DNA of 64,000 bases from Mycobacterium bohemicum DSM 44277 (GCF_001053185.1 NZ_CSTD01000002.1:131577-195576); one strand, 5' to 3'. Positions 17,876 to 26,744 are shown, counted from the stretch's first letter. Notes: generated by a model not told the origin, from the sequence alone. Translations and numbers: made by a program.

Positions 17876-18136
17876 CTAACCCGCCCTAAGGATGACTCGC
17901 TCACGGTCGCTGATAGCGTTCGCGATTCTCGTTACTGCGCCATCGGACATCGACACGCCCCAACTAGCGATCTCACGCTCCACTTCGGGCGTGATTTCAG
18001 AGACCGACCGCCCTGCGAGGCGTTCAAACAACGCATCCATTGCTGACTGGTGATCGTCAGCGAACTTCTGCATTCTCGGTTGAAGTTGACGTTTCAGTTC
18101 GTCTTCCCAGTCGGGGTTCCATTCGAATGTCGCCAT
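17876..18136 (-). CDS. Small unknown protein, element cargo
   Basis: An 86-residue protein starting at ATG 18136, rich in charged residues, with EWNPDWEDELKRQLQPRMQK at the N-terminus and two predicted long helices. It starts one base after the stop of the 69-residue repeat protein (TGACATG), so the two are translationally linked. No family is recognised. The amphipathic N-terminal helix and the position in a mobile element would suit a phage- or plasmid-derived accessory protein, but that is inference. Confidence 0.6.
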   Translation of the reverse strand: MATFEWNPDWEDELKRQLQPRMQKFADDHQSAMDALFERLAGRSVSEITPEVEREIASWGVSMSDGAVTRIANAISDRERVILRAG

Positions 18137-18137
18137 G

Positions 18138-18347
18138 TCACACGCGCTGCGAGATCGTCGTGTCGGGATGGCGTTTAGCCGTCGATTCCTTAACGAATCG
18201 GCCAGTCGCCGCGGACCGGTTGACCGTGGTCTGGTTCGATGTACCCCGACCCACTGCTTCGGTCGTTGTCGTCTTCGGATTACGACTGGCTGTCTTCTTA
18301 CTCACGAAGCGCCCTGTGATCGCGCTTCTGTTCACTCTCCGTGCCAT
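18138..18347 (-). CDS. Small two-repeat NRSAxTGRFV basic protein
   Basis: Sixty-nine residues made of two copies of a 25-30 residue unit: NRSAITGRFVSKKTASRNPK and NRSAATGRFVKESTAKRHPD, each followed by TTT or TTI and a short linker. The protein is strongly basic. Short proteins built of similar RSAxTGRFVxxxxAxRxPxTT units are scattered in many bacteria, often next to mobile genes, without known function. It is first in a two-gene operon with the 86-residue gene. The repeated GRFV/NPxTT core would suit a nucleic-acid- or partner-binding motif; this is inference only. Confidence 0.65.
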   Translation of the reverse strand: MARRVNRSAITGRFVSKKTASRNPKTTTTEAVGRGTSNQTTVNRSAATGRFVKESTAKRHPDTTISQRV

Positions 18348-18927
18348 GACGGCACACCTCCTACGGGCGCGTTGCCCATTGAGCGAGCACTACGCAGGAG
18401 ATGCGCTACAGTCGGTGCTCTAGGTTGCCATCTAGACGCCGGCCCTGGTGCGGCCTCCACACCCTGGAGGAAGTCCAGGGCTTCGGTGCTCTCAGAGCAA
18501 GTCTAGGTCTCCGATGCGCAACTTGAAAGCTGTCGAATTACATCACTGTTAGTAACAGGCGGCAAACTTGTGGATAGCTGGCCCTCCTCCTGTGGATAAA
18601 GATAAGCCGAGCTTGTCTGCGTCGTGGCGCTCTGCGGAAGGCGACAAACTTATCCGGCCAGCTAATGACCTCCTACGCTGACGTTTAACTTAGCTATAGA
18701 AGGAGGTGGATCAGCGACCATGGCTTTTTTTGCATCGCATCGCAAACCCCGGCGTGTCACGCCAGCGTCACAACTCACTGAGAACTAGACACCCCACCGC
18801 CAGGTGCAGCGACAGACATGAGCAGACCATCTGAACGAGAACCGCTGGCTGCAAGCAACGCGGTCGGGCCTGCACAGACACGCGATGGACAGTGTCGAAG
18901 TTCATGAACACTGCTGGGCTGCCCACC
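18348..18927. other. Non-coding junction of the two elements (DnaA-box-like sites, hairpin, tiny ORF)
   Basis: No long gene is supported here. A perfect hairpin CCCTGGA-GGAAG-TCCAGGG lies at 18462-18480. TTGTGGATA (18568-18576) and CTGTGGATAA (18590-18599) resemble DnaA boxes (TTATCCACA on the other strand). A near-perfect Shine-Dalgarno AAGGAGGTG (18700-18708) precedes ATG 18720 and a 22-codon frame ending at 18788. GTGTCAC (18754) and GCGTCAC repeats near 18766 resemble the arm-type sites seen at both element ends. This is probably the right arm of the older element. Confidence 0.5.
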
Positions 18928-18966
18928 GATCCGAAGGTTGCGCGTTCGAATCTCTTCGGGCGCATT
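18928..18966 (+). other. Diverged internal att core (junction of tandem elements)
   Basis: The sequence GATCCGAAGGTTGCGCGTTC followed by GAATCTCTTCGGGCGCATT aligns with the 3' half of attL/attR at roughly four of five positions. It keeps TTCGAATC and CTTCGGGCGC. The T stem no longer pairs, so it is not a working tRNA end. It is followed by sequence similar to that beside attL (ACCAGC to the integrase end), so it is the left core of the second element. Confidence 0.8.
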
Positions 18967-18994
18967 CCACCAGCCTAAATAGGTTGCCGCGTTA

Positions 18995-20197
18995 TCAGGC
19001 GCCGGCTGAGTTGTCACGGATTGTCACAACTCGTGCCAAACTCTGCGCGCCGTCGGCCAGCGCGTTGGGCTGCGAGTGCACATAGGTTCGCATCGTGAAA
19101 GCCACGTCGGCGTGGCCGAGCCAGGCCGCGATCACTGCCGCCGGGACGCCCTGTAGATGCATCGTCGTGCCGCAGGTATGCCGAGCGTCGTGCAGCCTGA
19201 TGCGAGGCACACCGGCCGCCGCGACGGCGTTGGCCCACATCTTGGACAGCGTGTCGGGGTGATACGGCTGCCCGGCTTCGTTGCAGACCACGTAACCAAG
19301 GTCGGCATAGGCGGTGCCGAGTGTCAGCTTTTCGGAGGCCTGCCGTTTCTTCGCCCTTTTTAACTCGGCCAGCAGTGGGTCTGGGATCGGAAGTACGCGG
19401 TGGGAGTCCTCCGATTTAGCTTCATCCTGCTCGACGGCCTTGCCGTCGACACTGATTCGGGTCGGGCCAATGGTTAACGTCTTGGCCTTGAAATCGATGT
19501 TGGTCCAACGCAGGCCGCCGATCTCGCCGCGACGCAGCCCGGATAATGCGAGATGCCAGGCGTGGCGGTTGCGGTCCTCTCGGATCGCTCGTAGCACGCG
19601 CTCCACTTGCATGGGCGTGTAGGTGCCGAACTTCTTCGGCTTGCCAGCCACCCTGTCGACGTGAGCCACGACGTTGCGGACCAGTGTCCCGTCGTTTACG
19701 AGCTGATCGAGCACCTGTGAGAGCGTGCCGAGCAGGTAGTTGCAGGAACGAGCGCTCCAAGGCCGCCGCTTTGTGTTGTCGGCGCGGTCCACCTGTCCGT
19801 CCCGCAGCCGTGTTACAAGCTCATTGACGTCACGGCGCGTGAGCTTCTGCACCGGCAGATGACCGAGTTCGGCGCGGACAGGCGCGAGCACCCCGTCATA
19901 TCCTGACTTGGTCTTGGGCTTGATGCCATGCCGTGACATCAGCCAGTTCGCGCACGCTTCCTCCACAGTGAGGGCGGATGGATGCACGTAGGTACCCTTC
20001 GCCACTTCGCCGCGGATCTCATCGAGCGCGTCACGCGCGTCCCGTTCGGTTGCATAGCGTTTGCGCAACTGCTTTCGCTTCCCGTCGACAATGCCGACAT
20101 CGACGGTGAGCTGGTAGCGGACGACGGGCCGTCCGCCGGCCCGGCGCGCAAGTTCAATGCGTTTGATCTGCGAAGGCAGTTGGCGGCGCTCAACCAT
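18995..20197 (-). CDS. int: Tyrosine recombinase integrase
   Basis: A 400-residue phage-type integrase. It has an N-terminal arm-binding region, a SAM-like core-binding domain (residues ~75-165, TVEEACANWLMSRH), and a catalytic domain with Arg in LALSGLRRGEIGGL, HxxR in RLHDARHT, a His in WLGHAD and the nucleophile Tyr in RTYVHSQP near the C-terminus. The 3' end of the gene lies 28 bp from the internal att core, the usual placement for tRNA-targeting integrases. A partial duplicate of its end lies next to attL. It should catalyse integration into, and with Xis excision from, tRNA-Arg(ACG). Confidence 0.95.
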   Translation of the reverse strand: MVERRQLPSQIKRIELARRAGGRPVVRYQLTVDVGIVDGKRKQLRKRYATERDARDALDEIRGEVAKGTYVHPSALTVEEACANWLMSRHGIKPKTKSGYDGVLAPVRAELGHLPVQKLTRRDVNELVTRLRDGQVDRADNTKRRPWSARSCNYLLGTLSQVLDQLVNDGTLVRNVVAHVDRVAGKPKKFGTYTPMQVERVLRAIREDRNRHAWHLALSGLRRGEIGGLRWTNIDFKAKTLTIGPTRISVDGKAVEQDEAKSEDSHRVLPIPDPLLAELKRAKKRQASEKLTLGTAYADLGYVVCNEAGQPYHPDTLSKMWANAVAAAGVPRIRLHDARHTCGTTMHLQGVPAAVIAAWLGHADVAFTMRTYVHSQPNALADGAQSLARVVTIRDNSAGA

Positions 20198-20236
20198 CGC
20201 TCACACCGCACACTTAGGACAGAACCGCGTAGATGG

Positions 20237-20485
20237 TCAAGACGCAACCTCTGTGTGGGCTGCGATGAATCGGTTGATCTCAGCCGTACTGACTCGCCGT
20301 TTGCCGCGAACCTGCACCCAAGACAGTTCTCTGGAGTCGAACAACCGATAAATCGATGACCGACTGATGCGCAACGCTGCCGCCGCTTCCGGAATCGTCA
20401 AGAGCAGACCAACTCGGGCCGGCGCGCTTTCGGCTACCGATCTGGTATTCAAACTCTCAATGTTCGTATCACTTCCGCGCGTCAT
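20237..20485 (-). CDS. xis: Excisionase-like helix-turn-helix protein
   Basis: An 82-residue protein with a MerR/AlpA-type winged helix: LTIPEAAAALRISRSSIYRL then a wing VRGKRRVSTAEINRFI. This is the size and motif pattern of recombination directionality factors in actinobacterial integrative elements. ATG 20485 has a clear AAGGAG upstream. It is transcribed toward the integrase, 39 bp ahead. Besides directing excision, such proteins may repress their own promoter; that is inferred. Confidence 0.85.
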   Translation of the reverse strand: MTRGSDTNIESLNTRSVAESAPARVGLLLTIPEAAAALRISRSSIYRLFDSRELSWVQVRGKRRVSTAEINRFIAAHTEVAS

Positions 20486-20650
20486 CGTTTCTCCTTGTCT
20501 CAGGCCGGCTGTTTAGTTTCATCATCGGATGCGGTGATCCGTTACGCATCGGTCGCGGAGAAGATTTCGTGCCCGATATCGGTGGGCCATAGAGATCGTC
20601 TCCCACGTTTCAGTGAGGCTTGGTCGTGCCGCGTTACTGCGCGGCGTCTT

Positions 20651-20833
20651 TCACGATGCAACGAGCTCACGCAGGCCCGATGTCAGGACGTAGACGCGAC
20701 CGCCGAGCCGGCGCACTGGCAGCTCGCCGGAGGCCACAAGGCGGTACGCTGCGGCACGGCTGATTCCTAGCAGCTGCGCCGCGCGGGGTACCGCAAGGAG
20801 CAGAGGCAAGTCATTGAACACGTTGTTCTCCAA
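20651..20833 (-). CDS. Small excisionase-type HTH protein
   Basis: A 60-residue protein with a second AlpA/Xis-like helix-turn-helix, LAVPRAAQLLGISRAAAYRL, followed by the wing LPVRRLGGRVYVLT. The start is TTG 20833 or GTG 20821. It lies 6 bp after the stop of the Rep-like gene, so the two are coupled. Having two excisionase-type proteins is common in actinobacterial integrative elements, where one acts in excision and the other in regulation of replication genes. Which does what cannot be told. Confidence 0.75.
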   Translation of the reverse strand: MENNVFNDLPLLLAVPRAAQLLGISRAAAYRLVASGELPVRRLGGRVYVLTSGLRELVAS

Positions 20834-20839
20834 GGTGAT

Positions 20840-21757
20840 TCACCATCTTTCCATTGGTTGCAGGGATGCCCGTCCGGATGGACGGGCCCTGTGGACTTGT
20901 GGGCTGCACCGTGGACAGAACTGGGCAACTTCGGTCCCGTCGGGATTTGTGACTGTGATCGTGCGAGACTGCGTGTCCTCGCAGTGACCACACCACGGCA
21001 AGGTTGTCGGACGTGGGACGGGTAACGGCGGAAGATCGGCCAACCGCCGGGCGACTACTCGGACCGGATCACGTGCCCCGGAGGTGTTTAGAACTAGGTG
21101 CTCGGTGAGTTCCGCCGCTGGCCATCCATGCGTCAGTGCTGACTCGACGCCGGGGTGGAGACTGCGGGCCTCCCGAGTACTGAGCTTCCATGCCTCGGTT
21201 ACCGCCGCCAAGATCCCAGCGGTGGTACCGCTCGGTTCGGCGGGGGATTCAGTTGATGGGTTCAAGGGGTCCCACTGTGACACCCCCGGGGGGTGCCGTT
21301 GTGAGACCGTCCCCGTTTCGTTGCGGGACGGGGCCAGTCTCGGATCGGGACCGGGGGGTCCCAGATCGGGACGGGGCGGTCCCGGATCGGGACTAGGCGA
21401 AACATGCGGTGCAAGTGGGTGATTCAGGTAGTAGCGGGTCGAGCGTCGCGCTCCGGAGTCGTGGAATTGCGGACGACGGCTGATGAAGCCACGGTTTTCC
21501 AAATCTTTGAGTGCACGCAGAACAGTACTTCTACCGGCGTTGGATTCGGCCATCAGGGTGCGAATTGAGGGGTAGCACGAGTAGTTCTCGTCCGCTTTGT
21601 TCGCTAACAGGATGAGGATGAACTTCGCCGCCGAGGAACCGACATCTGAGTCGGTCGCCCAGGCAAGCGCACTCCAGCTCATCCTGAACCTAGGGCCGAT
21701 GATCGTATGTACGGGGTAGTCCCGGAGGACTCCTTCCCGCGCCTGGCCCTCATGCAC
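20840..21757 (-). CDS. Winged-helix replication-initiation-type protein
   Basis: A 305-residue protein. Residues ~27-110 form a winged helix (CYPSIRTLMAESNAGRSTVL, then LKDLENRGFISRR) like those at the N-terminus of actinobacterial plasmid and element replication proteins. A Pro/Gly-rich linker (residues ~120-165) follows. Near the C-terminus a zinc-ribbon-like pair CGHC and CPRC is present. A second start at ATG 21682 (MSWSALAWATDSDVG) fits related proteins better. It may start excised-element replication, as in AICE-type elements. Direct proof of an origin is lacking. Confidence 0.7.
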   Translation of the reverse strand: MHEGQAREGVLRDYPVHTIIGPRFRMSWSALAWATDSDVGSSAAKFILILLANKADENYSCYPSIRTLMAESNAGRSTVLRALKDLENRGFISRRPQFHDSGARRSTRYYLNHPLAPHVSPSPDPGPPRPDLGPPGPDPRLAPSRNETGTVSQRHPPGVSQWDPLNPSTESPAEPSGTTAGILAAVTEAWKLSTREARSLHPGVESALTHGWPAAELTEHLVLNTSGARDPVRVVARRLADLPPLPVPRPTTLPWCGHCEDTQSRTITVTNPDGTEVAQFCPRCSPQVHRARPSGRASLQPMERW

Positions 21758-22079
21758 CGTTCCATACCAAGCACGCTAGAAGGCGTGATTGCGCTGCGCC
21801 ACAGTCAGTCCCGATCTTTTCACCGTATTTCGCGCGGTTACGAGCAGAATTACCGTGTTTGACGGAACCGCATTGAAAAATGGTGAAAACAGGGCAGTGC
21901 TCGGCGGTTGTCCACTGTGTCAACGATCGCGGCAAATAGATCCCGGCCAACCATGACGACCAAGCCCGCACCTCTCCCGACGTCGCCGTACCCGCTGCTG
22001 AACAGGAACTCTGCCGACATCGCTCGCGAGGCCGCCCAGCGAGCACGCCTCACTACTCACGCCCCCGACAGCACCGAGC

Positions 22080-22250
22080 ATGCCCGCGCCGACAGCACAA
22101 AGCGGCGCCCTGGACGGTTCCGGACACGCGTGGGCAGTGCGGGAAGTTTTGCGCCTGGCCCAACAAAGCGCGCGCCGCCGCAGCGCGGCCGCAGCCGAAA
22201 CTGCCGCCCTCGACGCCACGATCCACAACATCCGCACCGTGCGCCGCTAA
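22080..22250 (+). CDS. Possible small alanine-rich helical protein
   Basis: Fifty-six codons from ATG 22080 to TAA 22248. The second half, HAWAVREVLRLAQQSARRRS followed by an Ala-rich helix, looks like a real amphipathic helical protein. A competing frame (21953-22258) begins with a more typical N-terminus (TTKPAPLPTSPYPLLNRNSA), so the two may be halves of one frameshifted gene. No family is recognised and codon support is weak because of the short length. Confidence 0.35.
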   Translation: MPAPTAQSGALDGSGHAWAVREVLRLAQQSARRRSAAAAETAALDATIHNIRTVRR

Positions 22251-22461
22251 CGAACTAGCACACCGCAACCGATGGCGGCCGCCACCGCACGCCGGCGCGA
22301 CGGCACCACCGACCCGACAGCTCCCCTTGAAGGCCGTACCAGCCGGTTAACTCCCCGCTTTTTGTGGTGGTTCCGGCCGGGTCGCCACGCTGCGCCACCT
22401 GCTCACCACCGACGTTTTCTGGTCCGGTTTCAACAGCCCGTCCATCCGATGGTGCTGCGCG

Positions 22462-22671
22462 GTGTTCCCCGCCGATGGTGTGCTCATCGGCGGACACCGA
22501 ATCGGTAGTCTTCCGAAGATGGAGCAGGCAATGCTGCGGCTACTGGTGGAGCGTGATCCAGTGCCACTTGCGTTGCTGTCCTGGATCGTCACCCGAACCT
22601 GGCTGCAGGAGGCCATGCAGCCACGATGTGACGTGTCATTCCCGACCCAGGGCGGCCCACAGCCCTTTTAA
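22462..22671 (+). CDS. Possible fragment of a mobilization-region protein
   Basis: A GTG at 22462 opens 69 codons with the sensible reading PADGVLIGGHRIGSLPKMEQ and LLVERDPVPLALLSWIVTRT. The same frame is protein-like back to 22381 (VATLRHLLTTDVFWSGFNSP) but lacks a start and meets a stop at 22348-22350, so the N-terminus is probably lost. It points toward the relaxase. Function is unknown. Confidence 0.4.
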   Translation: MFPADGVLIGGHRIGSLPKMEQAMLRLLVERDPVPLALLSWIVTRTWLQEAMQPRCDVSFPTQGGPQPF

Positions 22672-23070
22672 GGCAACCGACGCAGAGAGTCCGCGTCTGC
22701 GCGCGCCGGCGACAAATCATTGCGTCCCGCCGGGGCGACCACGCTGCCCGCCTTCACCGGCTGATGTCGTCGAGCTCGTTGCGCCCGTGCCCGGCCCGCG
22801 CGGGCGGTTAAACAGTGCGATGGCCCGCGCCGCGGCTAGGCGTCCAGGAGCGTCCTTCTTGCCGCACCCCTTGCGCACCCACACTGACACCCATCCTGGG
22901 CCCCGGCCTCTTTTCTTACTACGCTTGCCCCACAACCGTTTTCTCGACCATTCTCGCCACTTTGTCCTTCATCGATAACCACCCCAGCGACATCGCCTAC
23001 ACCACATAGCAATTCACGCCGATTGACTGACTTTGACCGTGGCACATTGGCACAAGGGGTGCAAGCATGG

Positions 23071-23099
23071 GGTGTGGCGAACCTTCGGTCCGCCACACC
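23071..23099. other. Candidate oriT hairpin
   Basis: GGTGTGGCG (23071-23079) and CGCCACACC (23091-23099) are perfect 9-bp inverted arms around an 11-base loop. The hairpin lies 45 bp before the relaxase start, the usual place for the transfer origin recognised by a MobF relaxase. The nic site is not identified. Confidence 0.5.
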
Positions 23100-23144
23100 G
23101 TCCCCGGCTTGAGGGGTCGGTCGCCGTGGACAGGTGGTCGGTAG

Positions 23145-26100
23145 TTGCTCACGATTTCGGCGCCGATGAAGCGGCATTCGGTGCGCTACTACAACGACAC
23201 TGCGCGCGCAGCGATCTCGGCATCCACCGACCGTCAACGAGCCGGCGGGGGGCTGGCCGAGTACTACTCCGAAGGGGAAACCCGCGCCCCAGTATGGGTG
23301 TGTGTGTGGGAGGCCGGTGATGCCGAAAAGGTAGCTTCTCTAGTCGGTTTGAGTGCCGCCGACCGCGCCGGCGGGCCCGCTGACTTGGACGTGGTGGCGC
23401 GCTGGCTGGATGAGGGAATCGCCCCCAACGGGGCCCGGGGGCGGGCGTTTACTGCGCGCTCAACCCATGGGTTCGACTTGACGTTTTGCGCGCCGAAGAC
23501 TGTGTCGCTGCTGCGCGCGTTGAGCGGTGATGACGTGTTGTCCAAGGCGGTTGTCGAGGCGCACAACAGCGCGGTGCGCGAAGCGTTGCAGTACGTGTAT
23601 GACCACGCCGGCTACACCCGCGTGCACAACGCGACCACGGGCAAAAAAGATCTCGTACGGCTGCCTGGTTTAGTGATGGCGGCCTACCAACATGAGACGT
23701 CGCGAGCAGGCGATCCGCACCTACACAGCCACGTCTTGCTGCCCAACACCCAGGCCCGTGACGATGGCACGTTGGTGTCGATCGACTCCAAGTCGTTGCA
23801 CCATGAAGCCAAAGCCGCAGGCATCATTTATCAGGCCACGTTGCGCCACCACCTGCTGCAATCCGTGGGCTTGGAGTGGGGGCCGATCGACCCCCATACC
23901 GGCATGGCTGAAGTCGCCGGCGTGGCCCGCGACACCATCAGCGCGTGGTCGCAACGCTCCACCCAACTACGGGCATGGGCTGCGCACAATTTGGTCGTCG
24001 ACGAGCTTGCCAGCGCGACGGCGGCGCAGTTGGCGACCGGACAAAAAGCGACCCGCCCGGCCAAGCCTGAGCACCTGTCGTGGGCTGAGTTAAAACACTT
24101 GTGGGCCAACGATCGCCGCGGTTTTGTCGTCGAGGAAACCGCCCAACTGGCGGCGCGGCGCGCGCGCACTTCGACTCGGTTCGACGGGCACGCGTTGGCG
24201 CGCCAGGCCGCGGCCGGCATCGACAAAGCCGCGTTCACTCGCGCCGATTTGGTGGAGGCGATCGGCGCCCGGCTCCCGCCATCGATCGAAGACGCCCCGT
24301 CGGAGGTCGACGTCAGCGCGATTCCCCCGCGGTATCTGATCGAGGGCATCGCCGAGCGAATCGGCATCCGTATAAGCGCCCCGCGTCAGGCCCATGAACG
24401 CGAAGGCCATGAACGGTTCACCACCGCCGCGGTGATCGCCGAAGAGGCCGCCATCCTCGACCTTATGGGGTCCCGCGATGAGCGCGCTGTGCTCGACCAG
24501 GCGGCCCTCAACACCGCCGGTTTATCGGTGGATCAAGCACGCGCGATCACCGCGATAGCGACCTCACCATGGTTGATTCAACCCCTGTCCGCGCCGGCCG
24601 GCGCCGGGAAAACCACCTCGCTCAAAGCGCTACGCGCTGCTGCGCATCGCGCCGGAAAAACCCGGGTGCTGGTGCTGGCGCCGACCGGAAAAGCTGTCGA
24701 TGTGGCCGTGCGCGAAGGTGCCGGCGACACCGGCTACACGGTGGCCAAAGCCGTCAAAGATCTGCACGCCGGAGCGCTGCGCCTCGACGCCGACACTCTG
24801 GTTATCGTGGATGAAGCCGGCATGGTCGGCACCCCCGACCTACGCCAATTACTCACCGCCACCACCGCAGTCGGAGCCAAAACCGTCCTGGTCGGCGACG
24901 CCCATCAGCTGGCCCCTGTCAAGGCCCGCGGAGGCATGTTCGCCCAACTCGTGGCCGATCTCCCCTGGGCGCAAAAGCTTTCCGAGGTGTGGCGCATGCG
25001 CGACCCCGCAGAACGCACCGCATCACTGGCGGTACGCAACGGCGGCCCCCAAGCACTGCGCCGCGCGGTCAAGTGGTATTGCACCCACGACCGCCTCCAC
25101 ACCGGCGACGCACTGACCATGGCTCACGACGCCCTGACCTACTACCAGCGCGACCTCGACGCCGGCAAAGACGCGCTATTGATGACCGACAGGTGGGAAG
25201 TCTGCGATGCTCTCAACACGCGCATCCACCACCAGAACGTTGCACCGGAGGCGCCCAGCGTGACCGGAGCCCGTGGCCACCGCATCGGAGTCGGCGACAT
25301 CATCATCTCCCGCCACAACGACGCTACCGTGCCGGTCCACGACGCCACCGATAGCACCATAGTGGCTGAGCCGGTGCGTAACGGGCACCGCTGGCGCGTC
25401 TATAAAGTCGACACCGACAACAACCGCATCGCCGCCCGCCGCATCGGCGATGGGGCCCGCGCCATGTTCGCCGGCGACTACCTTGCTGAGCACGTCCATT
25501 ACGGCTACGCCGTGACCGTGCACGCCTCCCAAGGAGCCACAGCCGGTGACGCGCTGACCGCCGGCACCGCCCACGCCATCCTGGGTGACCGTGCCACCCG
25601 CAACCTGGCCTACGTCGCGCTCACCCGCGGCCGCGACGACAACCACGTCTACCTGTATGAAAAAGCTGCCGGCGAAGCCGACCACGAACACGCCCAGCTC
25701 GCCGAGGACCACGGCGTGCATGCCGCCCAGCGCGGCACCAGCCGCGACGCTGCCGCGAGGCTGCGCGCCATCCTCGGCCGCGACGAGCGCTCCCACACCA
25801 TGATGCAGGCCGCGGCTGCCACCGACCGCAGCCAGCAGCCAGCGGCGGTGCGATCGCTGCTTAACAAACGCGATCGTGTTCGTGCCCGATTACGTGCCGA
25901 CCATCGCTCATGTGCAGCCGCACGTGACCTGGCCGCTGACCTGCCCGCGCTGCGCAACGAAATCGATTTCCTCGACGTCGCCGGCCGCCGGTCTGCGCCC
26001 GCCACCGGCTACCCCATCCCGGTCAATACCCTTGATCACCTCGACGAGGCCCACCGTCACGCGGTCACTGCCATCGCCCGCAACCTCCAGGCTGTGCAAT

Positions 26101-26744
26101 CGCTACACCTGTACCCAGGGGCCGATAAGGTCGCAGCACTAGCGGCGGTTACCGCCGCTGCTCACCGCGACCACCGGGCTGTAGTCGCCCTGCCTGCCAC
26201 ACCACAAGCCCACGCCTACGTCACCTCCTACCGCTACGCCGACATAGCCCCTCCCGAGACCGACAAAGCCATCGCCAACATGCGCGCAAGGATCTCCCAG
26301 GGCGGCCAGTTCCCCCGGGGCAATTTGGTGATCGTCGACGACGCCGACCACCTGGCCCCCCACCAGCTGCAGTGGCTCGCCGAAAACGCCGCGGCCACCA
26401 ACACAAAACTGCTCCTGATCACCACCCCGGATCACCGCCAGCCCGCTCACACCCTGACCGCCGCGCTCGACCAGATGCTGCCCTGGGCCCACCACCTGGG
26501 CACCCCCGATCCCGACCACCAGCGCCCGTCCACCACCATCGAGTGCGCCGATCACCACCTGGCCGCCGCACCCGACATCACCGGGCCGGAATACCGAGCA
26601 GCGCGCGAACTCCTGAACCGGCGCGACGCTCTGCTCGATCACTTCCAAGACATGCGACGCTTCGAAGAGCGACTCGACACCATCGCTCACCGCGATCGGG
26701 CACGGGCACGCAACAACGACCGTGGCTACGGGCTAGGGCTCTAA
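23145..26744 (+). CDS. MobF-family conjugative relaxase-helicase (TrwC/TraI-like)
   Basis: A 1199-residue two-domain protein. The N-terminus MLTIS plus tandem tyrosines (Y15/Y16 and Y40/Y41) and the metal triad in HETSRAGDPHLHSHVLLPN (H192, H194, H196) define a MobF relaxase. It should nick oriT and stay attached to the transferred strand. From about residue 480 there is an SF1 helicase: APAGAGKTTSLKAL (Walker A), LVIVDEAGMVG, VGDAHQLAPV and TVHASQGATAGDAL. The start is TTG 23145, giving the canonical MLTIS. A later ATP-site-like region with VIVDDADHL is extra. No coupling protein or mating-pore gene is nearby. It ends 4 bp inside the convergent gene. Confidence 0.95.
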   Translation: MLTISAPMKRHSVRYYNDTARAAISASTDRQRAGGGLAEYYSEGETRAPVWVCVWEAGDAEKVASLVGLSAADRAGGPADLDVVARWLDEGIAPNGARGRAFTARSTHGFDLTFCAPKTVSLLRALSGDDVLSKAVVEAHNSAVREALQYVYDHAGYTRVHNATTGKKDLVRLPGLVMAAYQHETSRAGDPHLHSHVLLPNTQARDDGTLVSIDSKSLHHEAKAAGIIYQATLRHHLLQSVGLEWGPIDPHTGMAEVAGVARDTISAWSQRSTQLRAWAAHNLVVDELASATAAQLATGQKATRPAKPEHLSWAELKHLWANDRRGFVVEETAQLAARRARTSTRFDGHALARQAAAGIDKAAFTRADLVEAIGARLPPSIEDAPSEVDVSAIPPRYLIEGIAERIGIRISAPRQAHEREGHERFTTAAVIAEEAAILDLMGSRDERAVLDQAALNTAGLSVDQARAITAIATSPWLIQPLSAPAGAGKTTSLKALRAAAHRAGKTRVLVLAPTGKAVDVAVREGAGDTGYTVAKAVKDLHAGALRLDADTLVIVDEAGMVGTPDLRQLLTATTAVGAKTVLVGDAHQLAPVKARGGMFAQLVADLPWAQKLSEVWRMRDPAERTASLAVRNGGPQALRRAVKWYCTHDRLHTGDALTMAHDALTYYQRDLDAGKDALLMTDRWEVCDALNTRIHHQNVAPEAPSVTGARGHRIGVGDIIISRHNDATVPVHDATDSTIVAEPVRNGHRWRVYKVDTDNNRIAARRIGDGARAMFAGDYLAEHVHYGYAVTVHASQGATAGDALTAGTAHAILGDRATRNLAYVALTRGRDDNHVYLYEKAAGEADHEHAQLAEDHGVHAAQRGTSRDAAARLRAILGRDERSHTMMQAAAATDRSQQPAAVRSLLNKRDRVRARLRADHRSCAAARDLAADLPALRNEIDFLDVAGRRSAPATGYPIPVNTLDHLDEAHRHAVTAIARNLQAVQSLHLYPGADKVAALAAVTAAAHRDHRAVVALPATPQAHAYVTSYRYADIAPPETDKAIANMRARISQGGQFPRGNLVIVDDADHLAPHQLQWLAENAAATNTKLLLITTPDHRQPAHTLTAALDQMLPWAHHLGTPDPDHQRPSTTIECADHHLAAAPDITGPEYRAARELLNRRDALLDHFQDMRRFEERLDTIAHRDRARARNNDRGYGLGL

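Larger units (their letters stand above)
21758..23070. other. Mostly non-coding region ahead of the relaxase, with possible small genes
   Basis: About 1.3 kb without a clear long gene. The most protein-like frames are 22080-22250 (56 codons, ending LDATIHNIRTVRR) and the reading through 22381-22671. The latter gives VFWSGFNSPSIRWCCAVF and LLSWIVTRTWLQEAM but has no convincing start and is open only from 22351. The frame 21953-22258 overlaps the first one. These may be a decayed or frameshifted accessory mobilization gene. The 22680-23040 part is gene-free and C-rich, and probably holds promoter and transfer-origin sequence. Confidence 0.4.

Noticed and set aside
18462..18480. RNase P RNA-like GGAGGAAGTCC string
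   Set aside because: Only a short stretch resembles the conserved RNase P region; the rest of the fold and the other conserved blocks are missing.
18775..19017. Minus-strand ORF with EEIRTRNLRIGG
   Set aside because: It is the antisense of the diverged tRNA-like att core, a common false gene call in tRNA 3' ends.
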